Source: Diogma glabrata
Taxonomy: Eukaryota > Arthropoda > Insecta > Diptera > Cylindrotomidae
Assembly (NCBI GenBank): GCA_963693315.1
Contig: OY856186.1
Location: forward strand, 457,557,892 to 457,621,891
Length of the DNA stretch: 64,000 nt
Direction of reading: 5' to 3'
Shown in pieces: positions 49,321-61,174 of the stretch. A program made the translations under genes and the position numbers. Positions within the stretch are counted from its first letter, which is position 1, and every line of letters begins with the position of its first letter. The notes below the pieces were generated by a model. It did no database searches. It was not told where the DNA came from and saw nothing but the letters and a program-made list of their open reading frames with translations.

Positions 49321-50084
49321 TTGTAAGTTTTTAATGCAATATTATTTTTTTCAAGGAAAAGTTTACGATGTCAGCGAGGTACAAGCGAGCATTACAAATT
49401 TTCGAGAGAATGAAATTCATTACAAACGAACCCAATACAACGTTTTATCCTTCCGATAGAGTAAAATTTATTAATTTAATTTTAAATTGAATTATTTTAA
49501 AATTTATTCATAAGACAAGTAAAACAAATAAAGAAAAACAATGAATTTTATTGTATTTTTTTGAATAATTAATTCCAAACAATTAAATAAATTTGATTCA
49601 ATTTTGATATCTATTTAATTATTTGGTATTTTGAAAATGAAAAGTCTATGAAAAGCCTAATGAAAGCCCTAGCTAATGAAAGACATCAAATTTTATACTA
49701 ATAAGAAACCAAAAAACAATCTTTTGGAAATCTAACTCAATTTAATCATAGTAATTTTTGCCTTTTTTAATATTCGAGAGAGGGACATGCGCATCAGTTT
49801 GAATTGACTGTTTTTTATGGTCGAAAATGTTTACTTTTGATTTTTTATAACATGCAATCAAATTTTTATAAAACAAAATAAAATTTATTTCATCATTCAG
49901 TACAATCAAATAAATTGTTTTATTGTGTTCCACCACATTCGCGGTACAGAATAAAATTAAAAGCTGTTTGTTTTATTCTATATTAAGACTAATAACGTAC
50001 ACAAATATAGTCGAAAAAAACAGAGATAAACCTATATTTATAGTTGTCGGAAGCAAACGAATATTAAAGCAGGCAGTAGTATCC
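49321..50084. other. AT-rich intronic DNA, no feature recognised
   Basis: Nothing supportable is seen; the minus frame 49742-49936 has no domain. Confidence 0.45.
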
Positions 50085-53000
50085 CAACAAACATAAATTC
50101 TGTTGTACGAGAAAAAGCAAAAAAAATTTTATCGGAAGTGACAAAGCGGAAGTTAGGATGCAGAACTGTTGTAAACCGTACTAAATGTGAATGTACCAAA
50201 TTTCATCCAACTCGATTATCAGGTACAAAAGTTATTGAGCTTCCAAAATAACAGATGCTTTGAAGACCCCCTACCACTTTGTTCACTGTCGCTAAAAAAA
50301 ACTAATCAGTTCCTTGCCATACATTTTTGCATCTTTTTGCAAAGTGTAATCATAATTACTTAACGAACGAATGTTGTATGCTTCCAACAAACATTGAAAC
50401 AATAAACAGGTGTTCGGGAGGACCCCACCACTTATCCCAATATTGTCCAAAAACTATTCAATTCTTGGTCAATAAAGTCTTTATCTTTTTTCAAAGTGCC
50501 ATTGAAATTGATTAATGAATGAAATCTGTATGCTCTCAACAAACTTTAAAAACAAAGTGTGAAAAGTCAGCAGTTGTATGGTAGACCCCCCGCCACTTTG
50601 ATCAATGTGTCCCAAAAGATGATAATTATCTTCTTACACTAATTGAAACATTTCGATAAGTTTTATCATAATCGCGTCATTATTGTAGGCTGTAGTGTGC
50701 ATAAAGATACTGAAAAAAGTGCCAACAATTAAAAAAAAATTTTTTTTTACCGGAGGTAAAAAACCGGAAGTTGGGATGCAGCATTTTTGTAAATCATACT
50801 AAATGCTTATGTACAAAGTTTCATCCGCTTTGATTATCAGGTACAGATGTTATAGAGCTTTAAAAAAAAACAGGTGTATGGGACACCCCCCACCACTTTG
50901 TTCACTATCGCTCAAAAACTAATCAGTTCTTTGCCACACTGAAAAAAACTGAAGTTCATGACAACCTCATCTCGAAGTTGGCAGTTGAATATTCATGTAA
51001 AGAGAAATTATTTGCAAACAATTTCACTGTGATTGGGACAGCTACACGATAACATTTTCCTAGCAACAGAATGAGGTTTATTTAAAATATGAAGTGTTAT
51101 ATCCAATATAACAGTAGTTGAATAAAGATAATAACTATTTCCCTGAAAAAAATTTTCTTTGGCCTTATATCATGAATTTTTCATTTTAAAGTTTAAGTAT
51201 TTGAGATTAATTGAACAATATTTTATTTTCACATAAATATTTCGTGTGATTGTCTCAACTTCATCGATTTATAATTGTAGAGTTGTTGAAGCAATTTCGT
51301 AGTTTGATTCGCCATATGTGACCGCACGGTGAGGTTGAGACAATTGCATTTCGATTGGAAATAGGACATGTTTTTTTCAGTGCATACATGTTTGCATTTT
51401 TTTCCAAAGTGTCATCAAAATTGGTTCACGAACGAATGCTGTGTGCTCCCAACGAACATTGAAAAAATGATGACACAGTAAACAGGTGCTCGGGAGACCC
51501 CGTACCGCTTATCCCAATACTGTCCAAAAACTAATCAATTCCTTGTCATTTAAGTTTCCATCTTTTTCCAAAGTGTCATTAGAATTGATTAATGAATGAA
51601 GTTTGTATGCTCCCAACAAACTTAAAAAACAAAGTGTGAAAAGTCAGCAGTTGTATGGTAGACCCCCCGCCACTTTGATCAATGTGTCCCAAAAGATGAT
51701 AATTATCTTCTCACACTAATTGAACCCTTTTCCATAAGTTTCATCATAATCACTTCATTATTGTAGGCTGTATTGTGCATAGACACTGAAAAAACTTCAA
51801 AAATTTACAAAAAAAAAAATTTACCGGAAGTGACAAACCGGAAGTTGGGATGTAGAACTGTTGTGAACGGTACTAAATGCTCATGTACCAAGTTTCATCC
51901 AATTCGATTATCAGGTACAGATGTTATTGAGCTTTAAAAAAAACCGGTGTATGGGATACCCCCCACCACTTTGTTCACCATCGCTCAAAAACTAATCAGT
52001 TCTTTGCCATACATGTTTGCATCTTTTTCCAAAGTGTCATCAAAATTCGTTCACGAACGAATACTGTGTGCTCCCAACAAATATTGAAAAAAGTGTGACA
52101 CATTAAACAGGTGTTCGGGAGGACCTCCACCACTTATTCCAATATTATCCAAAAACTAGTCAGTTCTTTGTTACTTAAGCCTCCATCTTTTTCCAAAGTG
52201 TCATTAAAATATATTAATGAATGAAGTATGTATGCTCCCAACAAACTTAAAAAACAAAGTGTGAAAAGTCAGCATTTGTATGGTAGACCCCCCACCACTT
52301 TGATCAATGTGTCCCAAAACATGATAATTATCTATTCACACTAATTGAAACCCTATTCCATAAGTTTCATCATAATCACTTCATTATTGTAGGCTGTAGT
52401 GTGCATAAAGACACTGAAAAAACTTCAAAAAAGTACAAAAAAAATTTTTTTACCGGAAGTGAAAAACCGGAAATTGGGATGCAGAACTATTCTGAACCGT
52501 ACTACATACTCATGTACCAAGTTTCATCCAATTCGCTTATCAGGTACAGAAGTTATAGAGCTTTCAAAAAAACAGGTGCTCCAGGAACCCCCCACCACTT
52601 TGTTCACTATCGCTCAAAAACTAATCAATTCTTTGTCATACATGTTTGCGTCTTTTTTCAAAGTGTCATCAAAATACATTCACGAATGAATGTTTTATGC
52701 TCCCAACAAACATAAAAACTTTGTGGAAAAAACCAACTGTTGTATGGTGGACCCCCAAACCCTTTATCCAATGTGCTCCAAAAGCTGATAAAATCTTTCT
52801 CATGTTATTTAAAAGCTTTTCGCAACGTTTCATGAAAATCGATCTGTAATTGTAGGCTACAGTAGGGATAAACACCTGAAAAAAAAACTTTTTAATCGGA
52901 AGTTGGTATGCAGAAATATTGGAAACAGTACTAAAACCTTATATACTAAGTTTCAATAAGATCATAGCTCGGGATCAGAAGTTATTCAAGATTTAAACTT

Positions 53001-53190
53001 AGAGGTGTTCGGGAGACCCCCCGCCATTTTGTCCAAATTTAAAATGAATCCAGATCTTCTATTTTCAAGTAAACCTGTATCATTTGCCAAAGTTTCATCA
53101 AGATCCAGTGCAGAAAACTCACCCACCCACACACAGACGTACACCAAATTTTTTTGGCTATTTAGATAGAGGATGGTCCAAAACAAAAGA
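50085..53190 (+). repeat. Family G array: ~625-bp tandem units
   Basis: The marker ccggaag...ggatgcagaac recurs at about 50145, 50751, 51831, 52455 and 52890; the marker taggctgtagtgtgcataa recurs at 50690, 51766 and 52388. The spacing is ~620-630 bp once the insertion at 50937-51382 is removed. Each unit has a repeated half-unit theme: a c-rich acccccca-ccacttt patch, then caaagtgtcatcaaaatt and tgctcccaacaaac. The array ends with a distinct terminal piece (taggctacagtagggataaa, catagctcgggatcagaag, accccccgccattttgtcc, ctcacccacccacacacag). The same terminal piece follows a single unit at 60605-62455. No real coding frames. Confidence 0.9.
50937..51382. mobile_element. 446-bp MITE inserted in family G array
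   Basis: Inverted ends cactgaaaaaaac and gtttttttcagtg. Neighbouring array units read ttgccatacatg here, so the empty site is known: left flank ttgcca, right flank catacatg, giving a 2-bp CA duplication. The interior is non-coding and partly self-complementary (cttcatgac-like and gacaattg-like patches). Transposase family not assigned. Confidence 0.85.
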
Positions 53191-53274
53191 AAAAATAAAA
53201 TTTGGGGTATTTAAGATTTTTTTTTTTCACAATAGATTGCATTACTTCACACAATTTAAAATTGTGGTGAAGCA

Positions 53275-53490
53275 AAAAGATGTAATTAGAAATATTTATG
53301 ATTTTGTACTTTTTCAATCCAAATCACAAAAACAATTGGTAAGTTTACAAATGTATTTCAAATTTAAAAAAGTATACAAAATTTTGTATAAAGTTTAGGA
53401 TTTTTTGGTAAAAACACAAATATATTTTGTTAGCACTTTTGCAAAACGATATTGTAAATCTTACCGGCAATATTTTTTTGAGTGCAATAT
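53275..53490 (+). repeat. Family I dispersed repeat, copy 2
   Basis: Matches 31085-31300, ending at the same tatttttttgagtgca terminus. Confidence 0.8.
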
Positions 53491-53569
53491 TATCATAATC
53501 TTTCAGTCGAGAAGTCATAACTAAACTATATGTGAAATTTTGTAGTGAAATTGCAAAAAAATGACATAG

Positions 53570-53915
53570 TTCGCAAATTCATGGCTGCCGTACAGTAGCC
53601 AATTAATGTTAACCATATTAACGGGCCATTGATTGGCCATTTAATGTAAAGTGTACTGGATATTTTCTATATACTATAGATCGGCCGCGCCATGGTTCCA
53701 GTAATGGCCCAACAATAATTGCCAAGTACTGTTTACCTTCCATGGGCCAATGCATGGCCGTTCAAAGGTCAACTACATACTGGCTCTTTTCTGTTCACCA
53801 TAGAACGGCCGATGACTGGTTTTAGTACTGGCCCAATAACAATAGCCAAGTACTGTTAACCATTGCCAATAGCCAAGTACTGGCAAAATCTGCTTGGGTA
53901 GGTAGTTACTACGAA
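53570..53915 (+). repeat. Family H repeat, tandem-like copy
   Basis: Repeated short motifs aatggcccaacaataattgc, caagtactgttaacc and catggccgttcaaaggtcaa, with several TGGCCA-type palindromes. GC-richer than its surroundings. Confidence 0.7.
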
Positions 53916-55084
53916 GGTAGTTACTTCGAAACAAAGCAAAGATTTTAGAAAAAGGCATATTATTTTAGGTCATATGTGTTATGCTAACGTTAAAATTTTT
54001 CTTAAAATATGTTCTACTGAAATCTAAAACCACTAATAGAAAAGATTAATATTTACTTTTGTATAGGTTTTAGTTTCTGTTATGAAGTTTTAGGCCTTCA
54101 AGCGGCTACAAATTTGGGGTTAATATATTCATTCATGGTTTTCCTTCCATTATAATTATCCATGTATCTGATTTTTGAACTGATATTTGCAAGGAACAAG
54201 TTGTCGAAAATGTCGTTTTAAAAAACAAAATATTACCCTTTTTTACAGAAATCGTTTAACTAAAGTTTGCGATTGTGTAAAAAATTCTCACTTAACTTTT
54301 TCTAAATATAAATAAGTAAGGTTAAATCATGCAATCACTATCCTTTTTCATAATACATAAAATAAAAAACAAATTGAGTTGTAAAATAAAGTTTACCATA
54401 GTTATTTCAATCGATGATAAATAAACGGGTTAAGTTTGTTTTTTAGGGATATTAATCAAAGTGATGTGAAAAATGTGTATTAATTTATAGCTAAGACCTG
54501 CCTCATAGTTCTCAGAAAGTTGACAAAATTAATCAATTCATGAAATTTTTCATTTTTAATCAATATCGAAAGATCGTGACTAAATCAAATAAAAACTAAA
54601 ATTTTAATTTATACGGAAATCATAAAATGTTAAAAGGGTAAATAGCTGAAAGTTATCAAAACAAAGTGAAACTAATAAAATCCTAATTAACTTTAATGTG
54701 ATAATAAACAAAAATTTCATGTTTCACTATGATTTTCCTGTAAATTATTTGAATTCGTAATTAATTACACATTTTAATACGACCAATTGTTTACGACTAG
54801 TTTGCGTTTTAGATAAAATGTTAGCATGTAGTTTTGTGAATTCAAACCCATTACTTCTTCTAAATAATTTCGAAAATGTCTTTTAGCCACACTTTTATAA
54901 AATGAAGGAAACTGTGAACAATATCCCCGAAATAGCTTAAAAATTCTTTTTTATTCAAAACGAGTTGTCCTCGTTAATGCTTAGTTGAAAAGCCTCTTTT
55001 ATCTATTTTCGTTTATTATTCTACGGACCCCAAGTAAAATTTTTCAACTAAATTATTCAATTAATAAATTTCATATAATTTCAG
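53916..55084. other. End of the giant Rx intron
   Basis: AT-rich, no gene. It ends with a pyrimidine-poor but canonical acceptor, atataatttcag, at 55073-55084. Confidence 0.6.
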
Positions 55085-55846
55085 ATAGTCTGAATTGCAC
55101 ATCTGAAGTTGAATGTGATATTCAAACAAATCAATCACATCAATTTACTCATTTGTACAACAACAACGCTTATAATAATCAACTAATTCAATTATCAAAG
55201 TCAAGTTTATCCGAAAACCATCATTCAATATTAACGCAGCTAGAGTCAAATTATGCTTTACGTAATATAGATCTTTCAAATAACGATCAAATAAGTTCAA
55301 ACGATTCAAATAAATATTTATTAACACATCAAACTGTAGGTAGTGGAGGTGACATGATTGGTAATCATTTTGAGAATCATTTAAATAACTCTCCAAAATC
55401 AGATTTACTTCGAATAAATAATGAAAATGCTAGTTGTTTATTACAATTAGTTCGAGGAAATCCTATGTATGATGAAAATACAACTGAGTATGATGATGGT
55501 TCGATATCAAATAATGAGGATTCAGTAAAAGATTTATCATCACTCAATGATGCAACAACGTCTTCAAACACAATCGGAACAAAAACATTTGATTACTCGA
55601 AAAATGGTAATGGAATAAATACAGTTGACGGTGGAGGTAGTGGTTTACGTACAAGAAATCTGGATGATATTCAGCAACAAAATAATAGAATAATCAATAA
55701 CGATTTTCGTAATAGCAATAATAATAACGATGATTTAATAGTTGATACAAACGTAAGTTACGCCTCCAGTGAAGATTTGAATCACACAAACTCAAGTGAA
55801 ACTGGTGAAAAAATTACGTCGGGTAGTGATGACGAGGGGCTTAATG
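55085..55846 (+). CDS. Rx: Rx, coding exon 3 (low-complexity linker)
   Basis: The exon runs 762 bp, entering and leaving in phase 1, and encodes residues 111-364 between the octapeptide and the homeodomain. The acceptor is at 55084 and the donor AATG|GTAATA at 55847; the frame stays open throughout. Composition is Asn/Ser/Asp/Thr-rich with runs such as NSNNNNDDL and DGGGSG, typical of the disordered linker in arthropod Rx proteins. It ends in an acidic SGSDDEGLN just before the basic homeodomain entry. The open frame extends upstream to 54985, but that part reads through the intron end; the ATG there is not the start. Confidence 0.87.
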
Positions 55847-55916
55847 GTAATATATTAGATTTTACAAAAATTTAAAATTATGTACATAATTACAATACTT
55901 TTCTTAAAACATATAG

Positions 55917-56077
55917 ATGATTCGAGTTCTAAGAAAAAACATCGTCGAAATCGAACAACTTTCACAACATATCAACTTCATGAATTAGAACGTGCATTTG
56001 AAAAATCTCATTATCCAGACGTTTATTCAAGAGAGGAATTAGCAATGAAAGTTAATTTACCAGAAGTTAGAGTTCAG
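55917..56077 (+). CDS. Rx: Rx, coding exon 4: homeodomain positions 1-46
   Basis: The acceptor aaaacatatag at 55906-55916 follows a 70-bp intron, and the donor GTTCAG|GTTAGT is at 56078. The exon encodes residues 365-418. After a basic [11 protein letters not shown] it carries [20 protein letters not shown], then [12 protein letters not shown] and VNLPEVRVQ, which is the Rx-type paired-like homeodomain from position 1 (residue 373) through Gln46, including Arg5, Phe8 and Leu16. The combination [14 protein letters not shown] and [12 protein letters not shown] separates Rx from aristaless, homeobrain and Otx relatives. The exon ends at the classic 46/47 intron, so W48, F49, Q50, N51 and R53 of the recognition helix are encoded beyond the window. 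Rx is a DNA-binding regulator of anterior brain and eye-field development. Confidence 0.95.
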
Positions 56078-58158
56078 GTTAGTAACCAAGCTCTTATACA
56101 TAATTGCCTATAATGATGAAAATTTGAACTAAAGCAACATTTTTATTGTTATGATTTAGTTCCAATATCATTTCATATAAAATATTATTAGATAATCTTA
56201 TGTCAGGTTGTTATGATCATAGAAAATATATTATATGACTATTTATTAGCTTTTATTGAATGTTTTTCAGTATTTTAATGATTAGCGGCGATATCACCAA
56301 AAAAATGAACCTTTAAAGTTAAAAAAAAAATACAAAACAATAACATATAAAAATAATTTTCTATGGGTTAAAAAAATAAAACCATATTCGTGTCCTAAAC
56401 ACAAAACATTTATATGTACGAATTTGGCTTTTGATATTTAATATGATTTGATTTAGTTTTTTTATTCGATGTTTTATTACAGTTTGATATACGATTTGTA
56501 GTTCTAAATTGAAACCGATTATAGATTTTTGTTGTCAATTGAGTTGAATCATATCACCAGTGTTGTAACATATTTGGTAAATATTTCGATTGTGTTTCGA
56601 ATACATTAAACCGAACAAATATATAAGAGTTTACTCAGTTTATGATGTTTGTCAAATTTTTATCGCTTTAAATTATCTTTATTTCCACAATGTTAAAAAA
56701 CGTGAACAATATCAAACAAAATTAAATCTATAAAATAAGGAAATCTTCATACAATTTCCTTTGCATTTTTTTTAAGAATATCAAAATATTTAACGAATAT
56801 TTTATTGAAATTCAATTTCCGTACTTAAATGTACACAAATGTTAAAAAAGTTATAATTTATGGAATTTGTATTTATAAAGAAATTGATTTAAGTTACAAT
56901 AGTGTCATGAATTTACTTGAAATTAGTCCGTATTTTAATTCGGTACACGTATTTTCTAAATATTCTTTTAATTCGATCACCAAATTGTAAGCAAACTTCA
57001 CATACCGCAATAGTAATTATATATCACTAAGAAAGATGATATCTTAAAGGGTTTCTAGCGGACGAACTCTATTCAGTTGGTAGCACGCTCAATTTTAGCG
57101 ATGGAATATTCTTTGATGAGGTCACTTGCTAGCACGGAAAACGAGCTTTCATATAACTCTATATCTGGGTCTTAATCATTGAGAAAGCCAGTGCGGTACA
57201 TGATTTCGAAATATGCTACTAGCTGGATTATTGGCAACCCCATTTTAAGTTTGTTCCTCCAATTTTTTTTTAAATATTTGCTTCTCATCTTATCTTTTAT
57301 TTAATTTTTATTTCCTCGACCTCCCTATCATGAAATACTATGGGTCTATGTTATATTTTATTTTTATATGTGATTAATTATGCATTCTTAGTTATGCATT
57401 CTTAAAAAAACAAGAAAAAACAAACAAAAAAATTTGCGTGCATCAACACTTGAGAACGCATGTTGTTGTGGGACCAAGGTCTTAAAAGGTTTCTTTTCTA
57501 TGTAATGTTGTGACACCTATTGTGATTCCAACAACTCAACACATTTTAATTAAAACAATATTGTTCTCAATTTACTAAATAAAATTGTGAAAATATTTTA
57601 ACATATTGTTACGTTTTTCAACCTTACTTCGAATTGACCTTACTCTCAATTCGATGAACGTACATTCCCCAATCTTCTAGATTCGGTCACAAATTAGTAG
57701 GTAAATACACCACATTTGGTTAATTATTCAGTTCCTCAATTGTTCCACAACAACAGGAAAACAATACAGAAAACATTATTCCTAACTAGAATATTCTTCC
57801 AACAGCTTCAGAAACTCCAAAGGTTGATTGTAGAAATTTCCAGTATGAACACAGCGTCACTCAATTTCACTTAAATAACACTTAAAACTTTATTTACAAA
57901 AAACTTCTATTTACACAAATTTATATATGCAATTAATTCATTTCTGCCTAAAAATACCTGGTTAAATACTAAATTTCGTACAATCTAGAAAAATCATTAT
58001 TCTACCTACACATCTTTAATCTGGAATGTTCCAAAATAACAAATAATGTCACCTAACTCACTAAAAAAGGTTATAGAAAAAAAACACAAAAATATTTTTG
58101 ATTCTTCCAACAACAACAACAACATTCTATGTGTAATTCAAGATCATTTTTGTTATTA
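56078..58158. other. Rx intron 4 (beginning); no gene
   Basis: The intron continues past the window end. I looked for the rest of the homeodomain (WFQNRRAKW) and did not find it. The patch at 57440-57500 repeats 44600-44690 in reverse. 57050-57240 is less AT-rich and includes attcagttggtagcacgctc, vaguely like a tRNA A box. Confidence 0.6.
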
Positions 58159-60037
58159 ATTCGGTCTGAAAGACCTAAGTATTACATTCATGAGCTCAAA
58201 GTGAAATTCTTACCCCCACTTTTTTTGGCATTTCTCGACGTTTTAGGACCTACTGATTCTAAAAAAGCAATAAAAAAAAATTATTGTCTGTCTGTAGTGT
58301 ATGTATGTATGTCCGTCCGGCCGTCCGTCATTACCTACGCTGCAGGGAAAACGGCTAGAGGGATTTCAAAAATTTTGTTTTCTAAAAATAGGTATTCACA
58401 AGGGACAGGTCCGAAAGGACGCTAACTGTACCGAAAGTGTGTCAAAAAAATCATTATGTGTGTCAAAATAGCAAATTTTCATATTTTTGGCTTAAAAAAC
58501 GTTCATTTTAAGTGATTACGAGTAGGAACATTAAATTTGGAGAAATCTTGATGGTCGGGATTGGTATGTGAGATCAAAAACTAGATTATTGCAATATAAG
58601 TTTGTCAAAAAAATGTTGTCAAGTGTGTCAAAAGAAAGATTTTTATTTAGTTTTTTGCCCAATTTTTTGGAAAAAAATAAAATTGTTTGTTTGAAATGAA
58701 ATTTTATTATTATTATTGAGAATTATGGCATTATAAGTTTGTCAAAAAAATGTTGTCAAGTATGTCAAAAGAAAGATTTTTATTTATTTTTTACCCAATT
58801 TTTTGGAAAAAAATAAATTTGTTTGTTTGAAATAAAATTTTATTATTATTATAGAGAATTATGGCATTATAAGTTTGTCAAAAAATGTTGTCAAGTGTGT
58901 CAAAAGATTTTTATTTATTTTTTTACCCAATGTTTTGGAAAAAAATAAAATTGTTTGTTTGAAATGAAATTTTATTATTATTATTGAGAATTATGGCATT
59001 ATAAGTTTGTCAAAAAATGTTGTCAAGTGTGTCAAAAGAAAGGTTTTTATTTATATTTTACCCAATTTTTTTAGAAAAAAATTAAATCAATAGTTTGTAT
59101 AACATGATATTTTACTATTATTATAGAGAATTATGGCATTATAAGTTTGTCAAAAAATAATGTCAAGTGTGTCAAAAAATGATTTCATTTATTTTTTAGC
59201 CAAATTTTTGGAAAAAAAATGTAGCTGTTTTTATGACGTAAATGTAATTTAAAATGAAATTGGACATGGAAATTTTTGAATTTGTTATAGTTTTTGAAAT
59301 ATTTTTGGAATTTTGAAAAAGTTTGTATTTTTGATTTTCTAATAATTTTTGCAATATTTTTAGAATTTCGACAAAAGTTTTAATTTTTGATTTTGTAAGA
59401 ATTTTTGGAATATTTTTAGAATTTTGAAAAATTTTTAATTTTTGATTTTATCATAATTTTTGGAATTTTTAAAAAATTTTCAATTTTTGATTTTATAATA
59501 ATTTTTGTAAATATATAGAATTCTTCCGTCACTCCCGATGACCTTGAAAATGGAGTATGCTGTGCAGCTTTTTATACTGAACAACAATATGTATATATAT
59601 AGGGCGCGGAAAACATTACTAGATATTGCTATATTTGCAATATTGCAATATTTTTAGAATTTTGGAAAAAGTTTGAATTTTTAAGAATTTTTGAAATAAT
59701 ATTTAGAATTTAGAAAAAATTTAAATTTTTGATTTTATTCTAATTTTTGGAATATTTTTGGAATTTTGAGAAAGCTTGATTTTATTTAATTTAACAATAT
59801 TTTTGGAATTTTGATTATAATTTTCCGGCAATGTTTCGTGTTAGTTTTGTAATAAATTTCTAAACAGAGATAAAAAATACTTGTACTTTAACAAAGAGGT
59901 ATGTTTGATATACATCGCTGCCCAAAACTAAAAACCATGTCCTCATAAAAGTTTTTTGCCGAAAACTATACCAAAATCCTTAACCCAGACCGAAGTCTTG
60001 ATATCTCAGAGCTGTGAGATTTCAGCTCCTCCATATT
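58159..60037 (-). mobile_element. Family A repeat, copy 4 (full length, reversed)
   Basis: In reverse orientation it runs from the conserved tail (ttcggtctgaaagacc at 58160) through four or five gtcaaaaaaatgttgtcaag units and the ~55-bp array to the ATATGGAG head at about 60037. It is interrupted at about 59518-59640 by ~120 bp of unrelated sequence (cttccgtcactcccgatgac, tatagggcgcggaaaac). The + frame 58129-58425 overlies the tail and has no domain. Confidence 0.87.
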
Positions 60038-60600
60038 TTTGATTTTCTGTTGATTATGAATTTGTTTGCTTAATATTGTATAGTATAAAGGCAGTGAAGG
60101 CAACCACTTATGTTGAATTAAATAGAATTTTGTGTTAGGTTTCGTTATGATTTTGTTTATCAATATTTATTTAATATTTCTTAATTTTGTTTACTAAAAT
60201 ATTCCTAAATACGAATTGTAACGATTGTTCGATCATTGAAATTCGATATAATCTTAGTCAAACACGTTTTATATCCAGATTATTACATTGAGCGATTTTG
60301 CAAGCAACTAGCCAGTGAATTACTATAGCACTAGCTAACTAGCAGATTGTAAACAATCTAAGCAGAAAGTTGATAGGCTGGCTACTTTGCTCGCTACGCA
60401 ACCGCTTTTAATAAACCCGCTGAATAGCAATTCCTAAACTCTCTCAATGTAATTATTGCCTTAGCTATGCGTAGCATTTCTTTTTCTGTTAATAAAGAAT
60501 ATTTTTGTTGTTTTATACGGTTTTTGAAAATTATGGAACAAATCTCTATTTATATAATGTAAGGCGTACTTTGAATCGGTGTAAATTTATTTTAAGTCCT
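60038..60600. other. Intronic DNA with a weak inverted-repeat element
   Basis: attacattgag (60283-60294) and ctcaatgtaat (60444-60454) form an inverted pair about 170 bp apart, enclosing a GC-richer, partly self-complementary body (actagccag, ctggctact). A short MITE is possible. Nothing else is seen. Confidence 0.4.
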
Positions 60601-60604
60601 ACTT

Positions 60605-61174
60605 GTAGGCTGTAGTGTGTATAAACACACTGAAAAAATTGAAAATTTACAAAAAAAAATTTTACCGGAAGTGAAAAACCGGAAGTTGGGATGCAGAACT
60701 GTTGTGACCCGTACTAAATGCTCATGTACTAAGTTTCATCCAATTCGATTATCAGGTACAGATGTTAAGAGCTTTCAAAAAAACAGGTGCTCCAGGGACC
60801 CCACACCATTTTGTTCACTATCGCTTAAAATCTGATCACTTCCTTGCCATACATGTTTGCGTCTTTCTCCAAAGTGTCATCAAAATTCATTTCCCGAACG
60901 AATGTTTTATGCTCCCAACAAACATAAAAAACATTGTGGAAAAAACCAACTGTTGTATGGTGAACCCCCAAACCCTTTATCCAATGTACTCCAAAAGCTG
61001 ATAGAATCTTTCTCATGTTACTTGAAAGCTTTTACCAACGTTTCATGAAAATTGATCGGTAATTGTAGGCTACAGTAGGGATAAACACCTGGAAAAAACT
61101 TTTTAACCGGAAGTGACAAACCAAAAGTTGGTACGCAGAAATATTGAAAACTGTACTAAAACCTTATATACTAA
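60605..61174 (+). repeat. Family G single copy, left part
   Basis: Corresponds to 52388-52945 of the array (taggctgtagtgtgtataaa, ccggaagttgggatgcagaa, taggctacagtagggataaa). It stops at ccttatatactaa (61162-61174), where a retroelement has inserted, and continues at 62262. Confidence 0.9.

Noticed and set aside
54985..55084. ATG at 54985 as the start of an Rx-linked protein
   Set aside because: The open frame simply extends into the intron. A proper acceptor at 55084 and matching phase with exon 2 make the true exon start 55085.
55847..56113. ATG at 55880 as start of a short homeodomain protein
   Set aside because: The first 12 codons lie in a 70-bp intron with good GT/AG ends; the frame after 56077 reads into the next intron.
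57080..57250. tRNA-derived SINE (attcagttggtagcacgctc)
   Set aside because: No clear B box at the right distance and no second copy in the window.
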